Of a stretch of DNA of 64,000 bases, positions 37,766 to 47,285 are shown piece by piece. The notes under the pieces were generated by a model. It had not been told where the DNA came from and did not search any database. It saw nothing but the letters and a program-made list of their open reading frames with translations. The DNA comes from Citrobacter youngae ATCC 29220 (GTDB lineage: Bacteria; Pseudomonadota; Gammaproteobacteria; Enterobacterales; Enterobacteriaceae): positions 803,340-867,339 of the forward strand of contig NZ_GG730299.1 in the NCBI RefSeq assembly GCF_000155975.1, given 5' to 3'. Within the stretch, counting starts at the first letter, position 1. Each line of letters opens with the position of its first letter. Both the position numbers and the translations under genes were made by a program.

Positions 37766-39367
37766 TTAGCGAAACGGCATAACGGGCATACTATGTCGCC
37801 CGTTATGCCGGGTTGGCGGTGGCGTACTGCCCGCCAGCCACTTTGGAAAATCGCGCAGCGGCATCGGCTTCGCATACAAAAACCCTTGCAATAAATGTAC
37901 GCCGTGGCGGCGCAAATGCTGGGCCTGCGCCTGCGTTTCAACCCCTTCCGCCACCAGCTCTATGTTCAGTTTTTTCCCCAGTGCGATGATGATGTCCGTA
38001 ACGGTTGAGTTCACGGCATCGGTGCCGATCGCAGAAGTAAACGATTTATCGATCTTCAGCACATCCGGGCGGAGCTTTTCCAGCCACGAGAGCGAGCTGT
38101 TGCCGGTGCCGAAATCGTCAATCGCCAGTTTTACGCCAAGGCGATTTAGCTCGCGTACAAGCCGGTAATCCACATCCAGTAACGCATCTCGTTCGGTAAG
38201 TTCGATGACTAACTGTTGAATGGGATGCTGACTAAACCAGTACTGATTGAGGTCTTTTAACAGCGTACCGTGGCGAAAATGGCTGGCGGCAACGTTGATC
38301 CCGATATGAAACTGACTGCTCATCGGGAAGACGTGTCGTTGCTGAATGGTTTCTGCGATCACATGACGCGTCAGGGGCACAATCAGATTGTGCTCCTCGG
38401 CGATGGGGATAAACACTTCGGGGGGGATCCAGCCCTGGCGGGGGTTATCCCAGCGTAAAAGAATTTCCACGCCCATGCATTGCTGCGTCTGCGCATTGAG
38501 CAGCGGCTGACAGAACAACTCGAACTCGTGTGCGGCGAGAGCCAGGTTAATCTCCCAGGAAAAACTCATCCTGTTGGCGGTTGCCAGCCACGCCAGATAT
38601 CCCACTAACAGACTGAGGATCACCGCCAGCGGCACTTGTGTCGGCAGGTGCTTAATGGCCAGTTCGCTGGCGCCCGGACCGGTAACGCTTACGGTAAACG
38701 GGAAATGCTGTGATGAAAGCTGGTAGCGTTTTTCATTATTTAGCTCAGGCAGCGTATCGACAACGCCTTGTCCGTAAAGCAGATGACGATTGCCGACGGT
38801 CAGGCTGGCATTGGTGATTTGTGGCGGCTGCGGCTCAAGCAGCATGGATGCCAATAACTCAATGTTGACGATTTCCAGTATGCCATCTTCGCCATCGGCA
38901 GATGACGGATACCACTGCGTCAGAATTGGACTGCCTTTAATGATCGAATGGTCGGTTGATAACAGCAGTAGCGGTTCCTGGCTGGGTAATTCGGCCTGCA
39001 GTTGGCGAATGGGCACGTTGCGATAGCCAAAAATACTGGAGCAATACAGGATCCCGCGTTGAATCAGATTAATAGAGCGCACCGTTTGCAGTCTGGCAGC
39101 CTGTTTGCTCAACGGTAAACGCGCAACTGAGCAGGGGAGACCAATCAACGGCAACAGCATGTCGCGTCCGGCCAGCAGGGGTAAAAGTACGTTATCCAGT
39201 TCTTCTACTGCGTGGTGGGCAAAGGTCACGGTATGTCGATGATTTAAATTACGCTCCGAAATAAATCGGACAGTGAAAGTGAGGATGAGCGTCAGTAGGG
39301 CACATAGTGTGCAAATAATTAAGCGATTCCGGCGATAGTTTTTAATGATCCGTTGTGCTGTATGCAT
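37766..39367 (-). CDS. pdeD: c-di-GMP phosphodiesterase PdeD (YoaD)
   Basis: 533 residues. Two membrane helices (about 17-36 and 242-262) enclose a periplasmic CSS-motif sensor domain (PCSVARLPL near 80 and YCSSIF near 110). A cytoplasmic EAL domain follows: ECMGVEILLRW has the EVLLR-type variant of the EAL signature, IDDFGTGNSSL the metal motif, and ELVAEGVET the catalytic Glu. It lowers c-di-GMP, affecting the switch between motility and matrix. The CSS cysteines make it redox-responsive in related proteins. It is convergent with yoaE. Confidence 0.93.
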   Translation of the reverse strand: MHTAQRIIKNYRRNRLIICTLCALLTLILTFTVRFISERNLNHRHTVTFAHHAVEELDNVLLPLLAGRDMLLPLIGLPCSVARLPLSKQAARLQTVRSINLIQRGILYCSSIFGYRNVPIRQLQAELPSQEPLLLLSTDHSIIKGSPILTQWYPSSADGEDGILEIVNIELLASMLLEPQPPQITNASLTVGNRHLLYGQGVVDTLPELNNEKRYQLSSQHFPFTVSVTGPGASELAIKHLPTQVPLAVILSLLVGYLAWLATANRMSFSWEINLALAAHEFELFCQPLLNAQTQQCMGVEILLRWDNPRQGWIPPEVFIPIAEEHNLIVPLTRHVIAETIQQRHVFPMSSQFHIGINVAASHFRHGTLLKDLNQYWFSQHPIQQLVIELTERDALLDVDYRLVRELNRLGVKLAIDDFGTGNSSLSWLEKLRPDVLKIDKSFTSAIGTDAVNSTVTDIIIALGKKLNIELVAEGVETQAQAQHLRRHGVHLLQGFLYAKPMPLRDFPKWLAGSTPPPTRHNGRHSMPVMPFR

Positions 39368-39497
39368 GCGGGCCGCCCGATAAGCCGTTGGTCACAAAAG
39401 CCAAAAGCAACAGAGCAAGTGTAGTGGGGAAAATTCCAGGAGACGAGGGCGAGAGGACAAATTCGCCCATCCGTTGCAGATGGGCGAAAATGAAGTA

Positions 39498-40862
39498 TTA
39501 GTCACATTGAACTTTGATTGCCAGACCACCACGTGACGTTTCGCGGTATTTGGCATTCATGTCTTTACCGGTTTCATACATGGTCTCAATGACTTTATCC
39601 AGTGAGACGCGAGGCGCGCTGGTACGGCGCATGGCCATACGCGCGGCGTTAATCGCCTTCACCGAAGCAATGGCGTTACGTTCAATGCACGGAACCTGTA
39701 CCTGACCAGCAACCGGGTCACAGGTCAAACCGAGGTTGTGCTCCATGCCGATTTCGGCCGCAACGCACACCTGTTCAGGGCTTGCACCCAGAAGTTCAGC
39801 CAGACCAGCCGCCGCCATGGAACAGGCCACGCCAACTTCACCCTGACAGCCGACTTCTGCGCCAGAGATAGAGGCGTTCATTTTGTACAACGCGCCAATC
39901 GCACCGGCTGCCAGGAAATAGCGGGTATAGATATCCGGGCTGACGGACTCGATGAAATGATCGTAATAGGCCAGTACCGCAGGCACAATGCCGCAGGCAC
40001 CGTTGGTTGGCGCGGTGACAACGCGACCACCGGCGGCGTTTTCTTCGTTCACGGCCAGCGCAAACATGTTCACCCAGTCGATCACGTTCATCGGATCGTT
40101 GGAGAGCTTATCGCTGGAAACCAGCATACGACGCAGGGCAGAAGCACGACGAGGAACGCGCAGCGGACCCGGCAATACCCCTTCGGTGTTCATGCCCCGA
40201 TCGATACAGGCCTGCATGGTCTGCCAGACGTTGCCAAAGTACTCATCAATCTCTTTTTTGCTGTGCAGAGCGAGTTCGTTCTGCATCACCATGCCAGAAA
40301 GGGACAGGCCGGTACTGCTGCAGTATTCCAGCATTTCAGTGGCGGATTTGAACGGATAAGGTACGCAGACCTCATTGGCGGCATCCTGACCAAAATGTTC
40401 TTCATCAACGATGAATCCACCGCCGATTGAGTAGTACGTTTTGCTGTAAATGACGTTTTCGCCATTATACGCATGGATCTGCATGCCGTTTTCATGCAGC
40501 GGCAGGTTGCCGTTATGAAAACGCATGCCATCATTCTGCGGGAAATCCACTTCGTGCTGGCCCTGCGCAAGCAGCAGGCGTCCACGCGCTTCTACATCGC
40601 GGATAAATCCGGGAATGCTGTCAATGTCTACGGTAGCAGGCTCATTGCCCGCCAGACCCATAATAATGGCGATATCGGTGTGGTGACCTTTACCCGTGAG
40701 TGACAGTGAACCATACACGTCGACGGCTACACGAGTAACGCTGTCCAGTAATCCTTTTTCGACCAGGTCATCGACGAACTGTTTACCGGCCTTCATAGGC
40801 CCTACGGTATGGGAAGATGAGGGACCAATCCCCACCTTAAACATGTCGAATAGACTAATCAC
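39498..40862 (-). CDS. sdaA: L-serine dehydratase 1 (L-serine deaminase)
   Basis: 454 residues, the E. coli length, a [4Fe-4S] enzyme that turns L-serine into pyruvate and ammonia. The beta domain is N-terminal (MISLFDMFKVGIGPSSSHT), and the alpha domain with cluster cysteines (NGACGIVPA, NLGLTCDPVAGQVQVPCIER) is C-terminal. It is induced by leucine through Lrp in E. coli. The gene stands alone, with a hairpin (about 39465-39490) behind it. Confidence 0.96.
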   Translation of the reverse strand: MISLFDMFKVGIGPSSSHTVGPMKAGKQFVDDLVEKGLLDSVTRVAVDVYGSLSLTGKGHHTDIAIIMGLAGNEPATVDIDSIPGFIRDVEARGRLLLAQGQHEVDFPQNDGMRFHNGNLPLHENGMQIHAYNGENVIYSKTYYSIGGGFIVDEEHFGQDAANEVCVPYPFKSATEMLEYCSSTGLSLSGMVMQNELALHSKKEIDEYFGNVWQTMQACIDRGMNTEGVLPGPLRVPRRASALRRMLVSSDKLSNDPMNVIDWVNMFALAVNEENAAGGRVVTAPTNGACGIVPAVLAYYDHFIESVSPDIYTRYFLAAGAIGALYKMNASISGAEVGCQGEVGVACSMAAAGLAELLGASPEQVCVAAEIGMEHNLGLTCDPVAGQVQVPCIERNAIASVKAINAARMAMRRTSAPRVSLDKVIETMYETGKDMNAKYRETSRGGLAIKVQCD

Positions 40863-41045
40863 GATAATACTCCTACAGGGCGACTGGGCTTTCCAGTAAC
40901 GATGTTATAACTGCGCATAGTGTAAGAGGGAACGCGGCGATCGGCTTAACTATTCACATGAATTAAACTAATAGATAACCGCGGTTTTACTAATGTTGCG
41001 ACCTGAGTTTCAAGTTGTCTATGGCGTGCGTAAAGATAAGTATAG

Positions 41046-41624
41046 TCAGGGCTTGACGCCAATTTGCAGAGCCAGCTCACGAATTATCCCGGCGGTCATT
41101 CCCCAGACGAAATATTGCTCATACCAGGAAAGCCACACGCGATGAGAATCACCGCGACGATAAATATCCAGCGGATGGTAACGCCCCAAATGTAACGCCT
41201 GCGCCAGCGGCATTTCAAACACCGCAGAAACCTCATCTTCACTTGCCCGATACGGTAAATTGGGCGGAATAATGCCGACGACCGGCGTAACCTGGAATCC
41301 GGTGACGCTGTCGACCGGCGGCAGAACCCCGATCACCTCAACGCATGACGGCGGAATCGCCACTTCTTCATGCGCTTCGCGAAGGGCTGCGGCGATCAGC
41401 GAAGCATCGCTACTGTCCACCGCACCGCCGGGAAAGGCGACCTGTCCGGCATGTTTACGCAGATGGACGGAGCGCTGGGTTAACAGCAACCCCGGCTGGG
41501 GGCGGCGGACGACGGGGATCAGTACGGCAGCCTGGCGCTGGTTTAACGCAGCATGATTGACCTGCGGGCGCAGGAGTTGGAAGCGCGAGAGAAAATCATC
41601 AAGCGTCAGGCTGCTGTATTCCAC
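41046..41624 (-). CDS. nudL: Nudix hydrolase NudL (YeaB/CoA pyrophosphatase type)
   Basis: 192 residues. The Nudix box is [20 protein letters not shown] followed by EEVAIP. A preceding [17 protein letters not shown] block is typical of the CoA-diphosphatase subgroup, so hydrolysis of CoA or similar nucleotides is likely. It begins 4 bases after the pabB stop and is probably co-translated with it. Confidence 0.92.
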   Translation of the reverse strand: MEYSSLTLDDFLSRFQLLRPQVNHAALNQRQAAVLIPVVRRPQPGLLLTQRSVHLRKHAGQVAFPGGAVDSSDASLIAAALREAHEEVAIPPSCVEVIGVLPPVDSVTGFQVTPVVGIIPPNLPYRASEDEVSAVFEMPLAQALHLGRYHPLDIYRRGDSHRVWLSWYEQYFVWGMTAGIIRELALQIGVKP

Positions 41625-41627
41625 GTG

Positions 41628-42989
41628 TCAGTTCTCCAGTTGGTGCAAAATACGATTCACTTTATCAAACGTTTCCTGATACTCCGCATCTTCCTGACTG
41701 TCCGCCACTATGCCGCCGCCCGCAGAGCAGTATATCTGCCCGTCAACGGCGGTCAGCGTGCGAATAGTAATGCTGGTGTCCATATTGCCGCAAAAGCTCA
41801 TGTAGCCAATGCTGCCGCACCAGGCGTTACGCCGGTGCGGCTCCAGCTCATCAATGATTTCCATCGCCCGTACCTTCGGCGCGCCGGTAATGGAGCCACC
41901 GGGGAAGGCGGCGCGTAACAGATCCGTGGCGTGCAGCGTTTCTGGAAGATGAGCGGTAATGGTGCTGACCAGATGATGAACCGCCGGGAAAGGTTCAACC
42001 ACAAACAGTTCCGGAACCTGTACCGACCCCGGCACGGCAACACGACCGATATCATTGCGCATTAAATCGACGATCATCAGGTTTTCCGCGCGATCTTTTG
42101 GCGAATTTGCCAGTTTCAGGGCCTGCTGACGATCGGCATCAGGATTGTCCAGTCTGGGCAGCGTCCCCTTAATAGGACGCGTCTGGATGTGCTGGTTTTC
42201 CAGCTGAATAAAGCGCTCCGGAGAAAGGCTAAGGATTGCGCCCGCTTCAAGACGAATGAACGCGCTGAACGGCGCGCGGTTGGCGTGATTGAGTCGGACA
42301 AATGCCTGCCACTCATCGCCCTGATAATGCGCCTGAAAACGCTGGCCGAGATTGACCTGGTAACAGTCGCCGCTGTGCAGGTAGCGCTGCACCTGGCGGA
42401 ATTTTTCGCCATACTGCGCGCGGCTCATGTTGGACTGCCACGCCGAGGTCAATGTAAACGGCTCGGCCATTGGCGGTTGTTGCGCGTCGAGCCACTTCCG
42501 CCGCGCCTCAACATCGCTATGGCTGAGCAGGGATACGGTTTGCAACTGATGATCCACAATCAGCGCCCAGTCGTAAATGCCGACGACCATATCCGCAAGT
42601 GCGATATCGCGGTCGGCAATGGTGGGTAGAGATTCAAATCGTCGGCCAAGATCGTAGCCAAACAGGCCTAACGCGCCGCCCTGAAACGGCAGGTCAGGGT
42701 GATAGCCGGGGCGAATCCCGCGCGCGCTGAGCGCTGAGTGTAGTACCGTCATCGGGTCATCAAGCGTGCGCGTGGTGGCGTGTCCGTCATGCACAACGGT
42801 CTCTTCGCCGTACGTAACCAGTGTGGCGATGGGATCCGCTACCAGAATATCAAAACGATTGTGCGGATGGTCGGCATGACCAGAATGCAGCAGCATCGCC
42901 CAGGGCAGATGGCTTAAGGTCGAAAAATAGCGTTCAGCGGCGTCCTGACGCCAGGGTAATGTGATTACAGCGGGAGATAACGTCTTCAT
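41628..42989 (-). CDS. pabB: Aminodeoxychorismate synthase component 1
   Basis: 453 residues, the E. coli length, of the chorismate-utilising family. It converts chorismate with ammonia from PabA into 4-amino-4-deoxychorismate for folate. C-terminal blocks PIKGTLPR, ENLMIVDLMRNDIGRV and AAFPGGSITGAPKVRAMEII are visible; the Lys of PIKG is the residue that forms the enzyme intermediate. pabA is not in this window. nudL follows with a 3-base gap. Confidence 0.96.
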   Translation of the reverse strand: MKTLSPAVITLPWRQDAAERYFSTLSHLPWAMLLHSGHADHPHNRFDILVADPIATLVTYGEETVVHDGHATTRTLDDPMTVLHSALSARGIRPGYHPDLPFQGGALGLFGYDLGRRFESLPTIADRDIALADMVVGIYDWALIVDHQLQTVSLLSHSDVEARRKWLDAQQPPMAEPFTLTSAWQSNMSRAQYGEKFRQVQRYLHSGDCYQVNLGQRFQAHYQGDEWQAFVRLNHANRAPFSAFIRLEAGAILSLSPERFIQLENQHIQTRPIKGTLPRLDNPDADRQQALKLANSPKDRAENLMIVDLMRNDIGRVAVPGSVQVPELFVVEPFPAVHHLVSTITAHLPETLHATDLLRAAFPGGSITGAPKVRAMEIIDELEPHRRNAWCGSIGYMSFCGNMDTSITIRTLTAVDGQIYCSAGGGIVADSQEDAEYQETFDKVNRILHQLEN

Positions 42990-43072
42990 CAGTCCTGACT
43001 CGTTGCTACTCTACTGGCTAACTGCCCGGTAGCATGAAATAATTAGCGCAGACAATTTAGCAGGAGTTAACA

Positions 43073-43252
43073 ATGTTTGCAGGTTTACCTTCACTCAGTC
43101 ATGAGCAGCAGCAAAAAGCGGTAGAGCGGATTCAGGAACTGATGTCGCAGGGGATGAGCAGCGGACAAGCTATCGCTCTGGTTGCTGAAGAGTTACGCGC
43201 CAGCCATACCGGCGAGCGGATCGTGGCGCGTTTTGAAGATGAAGACGAGTAA
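43073..43252 (+). CDS. yoaH: Small conserved protein YoaH (UPF0181)
   Basis: 59 residues starting [20 protein letters not shown], the E. coli length, behind CAGGAGTTAACA. Acidic C-terminus (RFEDEDE). Function unknown. It lies between divergent pabB and convergent yoaB, ending 6 bases before the yoaB stop. Confidence 0.94.
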
Positions 43253-43258
43253 CGCCGC

Positions 43259-43603
43259 TTAAACCGCAGCGATAATCTTAATTTCAACTTTGTATTTCGG
43301 GTTCATCAACCCGGCCTGAACGGTACAACGTACCGGCGCGTGACCGGCAACGACCCATGCGTCCCAGGCTTTGTTCATGGCGGCAAAATCGTTTTTGTCC
43401 GCCAGGAATAGGGTGGCATCAAGAATACGTGACTTATTGCTGCCCTGTTTTTCCAGCACTGCATCAATTTGCGCCAGCGTATTTGCCGTTTGCTCAAAAG
43501 CGTCTGCATCCAGATTTTCCGGCACGCCGGTGTAATACAGCGTGTTGTTGTGGATAACCACGTCGGACCAACGCGCTTCGGCATCAATGCGCACAATCGT
43601 CAT
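43259..43603 (-). CDS. yoaB: RidA/YjgF-family protein YoaB
   Basis: 114 residues, the E. coli length. It is a Rid family protein with the C-terminal block PVRCTVQAGLMNPKYKVEI, where the Arg corresponds to the catalytic Arg of RidA enamine deaminases. It probably acts on reactive enamines or imines, but the substrate of this subgroup is not known. Convergent with yoaH. Confidence 0.92.
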   Translation of the reverse strand: MTIVRIDAEARWSDVVIHNNTLYYTGVPENLDADAFEQTANTLAQIDAVLEKQGSNKSRILDATLFLADKNDFAAMNKAWDAWVVAGHAPVRCTVQAGLMNPKYKVEIKIIAAV

Positions 43604-43744
43604 AAATCATTCCTCATTTACGTTTTTTCATAATGGCTTCGGGTTGCGCCAAGACTGCCATAATGTTGTGCCCACGTCACCTCTTCAACTGGCGAAAGAC
43701 CCGCTGGCCTGACATAATCCCTGTTCAAATGAACAGGGGGCAGC

Positions 43745-45655
43745 GTGACGGACGATTTTGCAGCAGACGGTCAATTGGCTAAAGCGATACCAGGTTTTAA
43801 ACCGCGTGAACCACAGCGGCAGATGGCCTTCGCCGTCAGTCATGCCATCGAAAAATCACAGCCGCTTGTTGTCGAGGCCGGAACCGGAACGGGTAAAACC
43901 TACGCTTATCTTGCGCCTGCGCTGCGCGCCGGAAAGAAAGTGATTGTCTCTACCGGCTCGAAGGCGTTGCAGGACCAGCTTTACAGCCGCGATCTCCCGA
44001 CCGTGGCGAAGGCGCTGGAATTCACCGGCAAGCTGGCGCTGCTGAAAGGGCGCTCTAACTATCTGTGTCTGGAGCGTCTTGAACAGCAGGCGCTGGCGGG
44101 CGGCGATCTGCCGGTACAAACCTTAAGCGACGTCATTTTGCTGCGCTCCTGGTCAAATCAGACGCTTGATGGCGACATAAGTACCTGCGTCAGCGTGGCG
44201 GAAGACTCGCAGGCCTGGCCGCTGGTCACCAGCACCAACGACAACTGTCTGGGTAGCGATTGCCCGTTATACAAAGAGTGTTTTGTCGTTAAAGCGCGTA
44301 AAAAAGCGATGGATGCCGATGTGGTGGTGGTAAACCATCATCTGTTTCTCGCGGATATGGTGGTGAAAGAGAGTGGGTTTGGCGAACTGATCCCCGAGGC
44401 GGACGTGATGATCTTCGATGAAGCGCATCAGTTACCGGATATCGCCAGCCAGTACTTTGGTCAATCGCTCTCCAGTCGCCAGCTGTTAGACCTGGCAAAA
44501 GACATCACCATCGCTTATCGCACCGAGCTGAAAGACACCCAGCAGCTACAAAAATGCGCCGACCGCCTGGCGCAAAGCGCCCAGGATTTCCGCCTGCAAC
44601 TGGGCGAGCCGGGCTATCGCGGCAATCTGCGCGAACTGCTGGCCGACCAGCGCGTACAGCGCGCGTTTTTGCTGCTCGATGACACGCTGGAGCTGTGCTA
44701 CGACGTGGCAAAACTGTCTCTTGGTCGTTCGGCGTTGTTGGATGCCGCGTTTGAGCGTGCCACGCTTTATCGCGCCCGCTTGAAGCGCCTGAAAGAGATT
44801 AACCAGCCTGGGTTCAGCTACTGGTACGAATGTACTTCGCGGCATTTTACCCTTGCGCTGACGCCGCTCACCGTGGCGGATAAATTCAAAGAAGTGATGG
44901 AACAAAAGCCCGGCTGTTGGATTTTTACCTCCGCGACGCTGTCGGTAAACGACGATCTCCATCATTTTACCGCCCGGCTGGGTATAGATGATGCCGAGTC
45001 GATGCTGTTGCCGAGTCCTTTTGATTACACGCGCCAGGCGCTGCTCTGCGTGCCGCGTAATCTCCCGCAAACCAACCAGCCGGGAGCCGCGCGCCAGTTA
45101 GCGTCTATGCTGCGCCCCATTATCGAAGCAAACAACGGTCGCTGCTTTATGCTGTGTACCTCACACGCGATGATGCGCGATCTGGCGGAACAATTCCGCG
45201 CCACTATGACGCTACCCGTATTGTTGCAGGGCGAAACCAGTAAAGGCCAACTGTTGCAACAGTTTGTCAGCGCGGGTAATGCGTTGCTGGTAGCAACCAG
45301 CAGTTTCTGGGAAGGGGTGGACGTGCGTGGCGATACGCTGTCGCTGGTGATTATCGACAAGCTGCCGTTTACCTCGCCGGACGATCCGTTGCTAAAAGCG
45401 CGAATGGAAGACTGTCGCCTGCGCGGCGGCGATCCCTTCGAAGAGGTTCAGCTCCCGGATGCGGTGATCACCCTGAAACAGGGGGTTGGGCGACTGATTC
45501 GTGACGCCGACGATCGCGGCGTGCTGGTGATTTGTGACAACCGCCTGGTGATGCGACCGTATGGCGCGACCTTCCTGGCAAGCCTTCCGCCTGCGCCGCG
45601 CACGCGTGACATTGCGCGTGCTGTTCGCTTTCTTGCCATACCAACGACTGAGTAA
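43745..45655 (+). CDS. yoaA: XPD/DinG-family iron-sulfur helicase YoaA
   Basis: 636 residues from a GTG start (E. coli 636). Walker A is EAGTGTGKT near residue 44, the four cluster cysteines are spread from SNYLCLERL to CLGSDCPLYKEC, Walker B is DEAHQLP near 225, and motif VI is GVGRLIRDADDRG near 580. YoaA binds the HolC (chi) subunit of polymerase III and repairs damaged replication forks, including AZT tolerance. In E. coli it is a DNA-damage-responsive gene. tsaB follows 58 bases downstream. Confidence 0.95.
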   Translation: MTDDFAADGQLAKAIPGFKPREPQRQMAFAVSHAIEKSQPLVVEAGTGTGKTYAYLAPALRAGKKVIVSTGSKALQDQLYSRDLPTVAKALEFTGKLALLKGRSNYLCLERLEQQALAGGDLPVQTLSDVILLRSWSNQTLDGDISTCVSVAEDSQAWPLVTSTNDNCLGSDCPLYKECFVVKARKKAMDADVVVVNHHLFLADMVVKESGFGELIPEADVMIFDEAHQLPDIASQYFGQSLSSRQLLDLAKDITIAYRTELKDTQQLQKCADRLAQSAQDFRLQLGEPGYRGNLRELLADQRVQRAFLLLDDTLELCYDVAKLSLGRSALLDAAFERATLYRARLKRLKEINQPGFSYWYECTSRHFTLALTPLTVADKFKEVMEQKPGCWIFTSATLSVNDDLHHFTARLGIDDAESMLLPSPFDYTRQALLCVPRNLPQTNQPGAARQLASMLRPIIEANNGRCFMLCTSHAMMRDLAEQFRATMTLPVLLQGETSKGQLLQQFVSAGNALLVATSSFWEGVDVRGDTLSLVIIDKLPFTSPDDPLLKARMEDCRLRGGDPFEEVQLPDAVITLKQGVGRLIRDADDRGVLVICDNRLVMRPYGATFLASLPPAPRTRDIARAVRFLAIPTTE

Positions 45656-45713
45656 TTTGTTACGGAGTGTGGTAAGATGCGCGCCAAATTTATTGATCTG
45701 ATCACAAACACCC

Positions 45714-46409
45714 ATGCGAATTCTGGCTATTGATACCGCCACAGAGGCGTGCTCTGTTGCCCTGTGGAATGACGGTACTATCAAGGCTCATTTCGAGCTT
45801 TGCCCACGAGAACATACTCAACGAATTTTACCGATGGTCCAGGAGATCCTGGCCGCTGGCGAATTAGCCTTATCCGATATCGACGCCCTGGCGTTTGGTC
45901 GCGGTCCCGGCAGTTTCACCGGTGTACGCATCGGGATTGGCATTGCTCAGGGGCTGGCGTTAGGCGCGAATTTACCGATGATTGGCGTCTCTACTCTGGC
46001 GACCATGGCGCAGGGGGCCTGGCGCAAAAACGGCGCAACGCGCGTGCTGGCTGCAATTGATGCACGAATGGGCGAGGTTTACTGGGCCGAATACCAGCGT
46101 GATGAAAGCGGCAACTGGCACGGCGAAGAAACCGAAGCGGTGTTAACGCCTGAGCAGGTACATGAGCGCCTGCTGCAACTGTCTGGCGAGTGGGTAACGG
46201 TCGGAACGGGCTGGCCTGCCTGGCCTGAACTCGGTAAAGACAGCGGCCTGACGCTGAGCGATGGCGACGTTTTGCTTCCCGCGGCTGAAGATATGTTGCC
46301 TGTTGCCGCGCAAATGCTGGCTGCTGGTAAGACCGTGGCGGTTGAGCATGCTGAACCGGTTTATTTACGTAACACCGTGGCGTGGAAGAAACTTCCTGGT
46401 AAAGAATGA
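45714..46409 (+). CDS. tsaB: tRNA t6A synthesis scaffold protein TsaB (YeaZ)
   Basis: 231 residues, the E. coli length, ASKHA fold. It begins [17 protein letters not shown] and has [14 protein letters not shown] near residue 62. It pairs with TsaD (the catalytic partner, elsewhere) and TsaE to make the t6A37 modification of ANN-decoding tRNAs. Essential in E. coli. yeaY starts 87 bases later. Confidence 0.96.
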   Translation: MRILAIDTATEACSVALWNDGTIKAHFELCPREHTQRILPMVQEILAAGELALSDIDALAFGRGPGSFTGVRIGIGIAQGLALGANLPMIGVSTLATMAQGAWRKNGATRVLAAIDARMGEVYWAEYQRDESGNWHGEETEAVLTPEQVHERLLQLSGEWVTVGTGWPAWPELGKDSGLTLSDGDVLLPAAEDMLPVAAQMLAAGKTVAVEHAEPVYLRNTVAWKKLPGKE

Positions 46410-46496
46410 ATCTTAGTAATAAATCCACCCGGTGAATACAAACAGCCGTAAGTCTGCGGCATACCGGGGCAGAGGCTAAGAAAAGGGAGTCGCAAC

Positions 46497-47081
46497 ATGG
46501 CGGTGCAAAAGCAGTTAGTGAAAGGTGTGTTGGCGGGCGTATTGGCGTTGATGCTGAGCGGTTGCGTCACTATCCCGGATGCGATTAAAGGATCGAGCCC
46601 TACGCCGCAGCAGGATCTGGTGCGGGTGATGAATGCGCCGCAACTGTACGTTGGACAGGAAGCGCGTTTCGGCGGCAAAGTGGTAGATATTCAGAACCAG
46701 CAGGGGAAATCCCGTCTGGAAATTGCCACCGTTCCTCTTGATAGCGGGGCGCGACCCGTGCTGGGCGAAGCCTCCCGCGGGCGGATCTATGCTGATGTAA
46801 GCGGCTTCCTCGACCCGGTGGATTTCCGTGGTCAACTGGTTACCGTCGTCGGTCCGATTAGCGGTACGGTGGACGGTAAAATCGGCAGTACGCCGTATAA
46901 ATTCATGCTGATGCAGGTAACCGGTTATAAACGCTGGCATATTACCCAGCAAATTGTTATGCCGCCTCAGCCGATCGACCCGTGGTTCTACGGGGCGCGT
47001 GGCTGGCCTTACGGTGGCTATGGCGGATGGGGATGGTACAATCCCGGCCCGGCACAGGTTCAGACTATAGTAACAGAGTAA
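46497..47081 (+). CDS. yeaY: Outer-membrane lipoprotein of the Slp family, YeaY
   Basis: 194 residues. Lipobox LMLSGC ends a signal peptide of 22 residues, so Cys22 becomes lipidated. The Slp-family domain follows, ending in a Gly/Trp/Tyr-rich tail ([11 protein letters not shown]). E. coli yeaY belongs to the sigma-E envelope-stress regulon; a possible weak site (GAAACTT) lies in the tsaB 3' end. AAGGGAGTCGCAAC gives the ribosome site. The terminator follows 22 bases after the stop. Confidence 0.93.
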   Translation: MAVQKQLVKGVLAGVLALMLSGCVTIPDAIKGSSPTPQQDLVRVMNAPQLYVGQEARFGGKVVDIQNQQGKSRLEIATVPLDSGARPVLGEASRGRIYADVSGFLDPVDFRGQLVTVVGPISGTVDGKIGSTPYKFMLMQVTGYKRWHITQQIVMPPQPIDPWFYGARGWPYGGYGGWGWYNPGPAQVQTIVTE

Positions 47082-47103
47082 CTCTTTGTTTTATTGTTAA
47101 AAG

Positions 47104-47128
47104 AAACAGCGGCTCGTCCGCTGTTTTT
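47104..47128 (+). terminator. Terminator of yeaY
   Basis: AAACAGCGGCTCGTCCGCTG followed by TTTTT. Confidence 0.88.
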
Positions 47129-47196
47129 GCATTAACGTGGATATAAGAAAAATAAATAGTGACGTGCTTCGCAACCTTGTCGTTGTGTAATAAACA

Positions 47197-47213
47197 AACT
47201 GGTACGCTGAGTT
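47197..47213. promoter_or_regulatory. FadR operator of fadD
   Basis: AACTGGTACGCTGAGTT fits the 17-base FadR pattern (AnCTGGTCCGACnnGTT) in its key half and is close to the known E. coli fadD site. It precedes the fadD start by about 70 bases. FadR itself is encoded at 62.9 kb. Confidence 0.82.
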
Positions 47214-47285
47214 AATATTATGTTAACAATTTGTTTATTGCCTGGGGTTGTGATGACGACGAATATGCATTTTAGAGGTGATGTA

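Noticed and set aside
39738..40430. A 230-codon open frame opposite sdaA
   Set aside because: Antisense shadow of a well-conserved, codon-biased gene.
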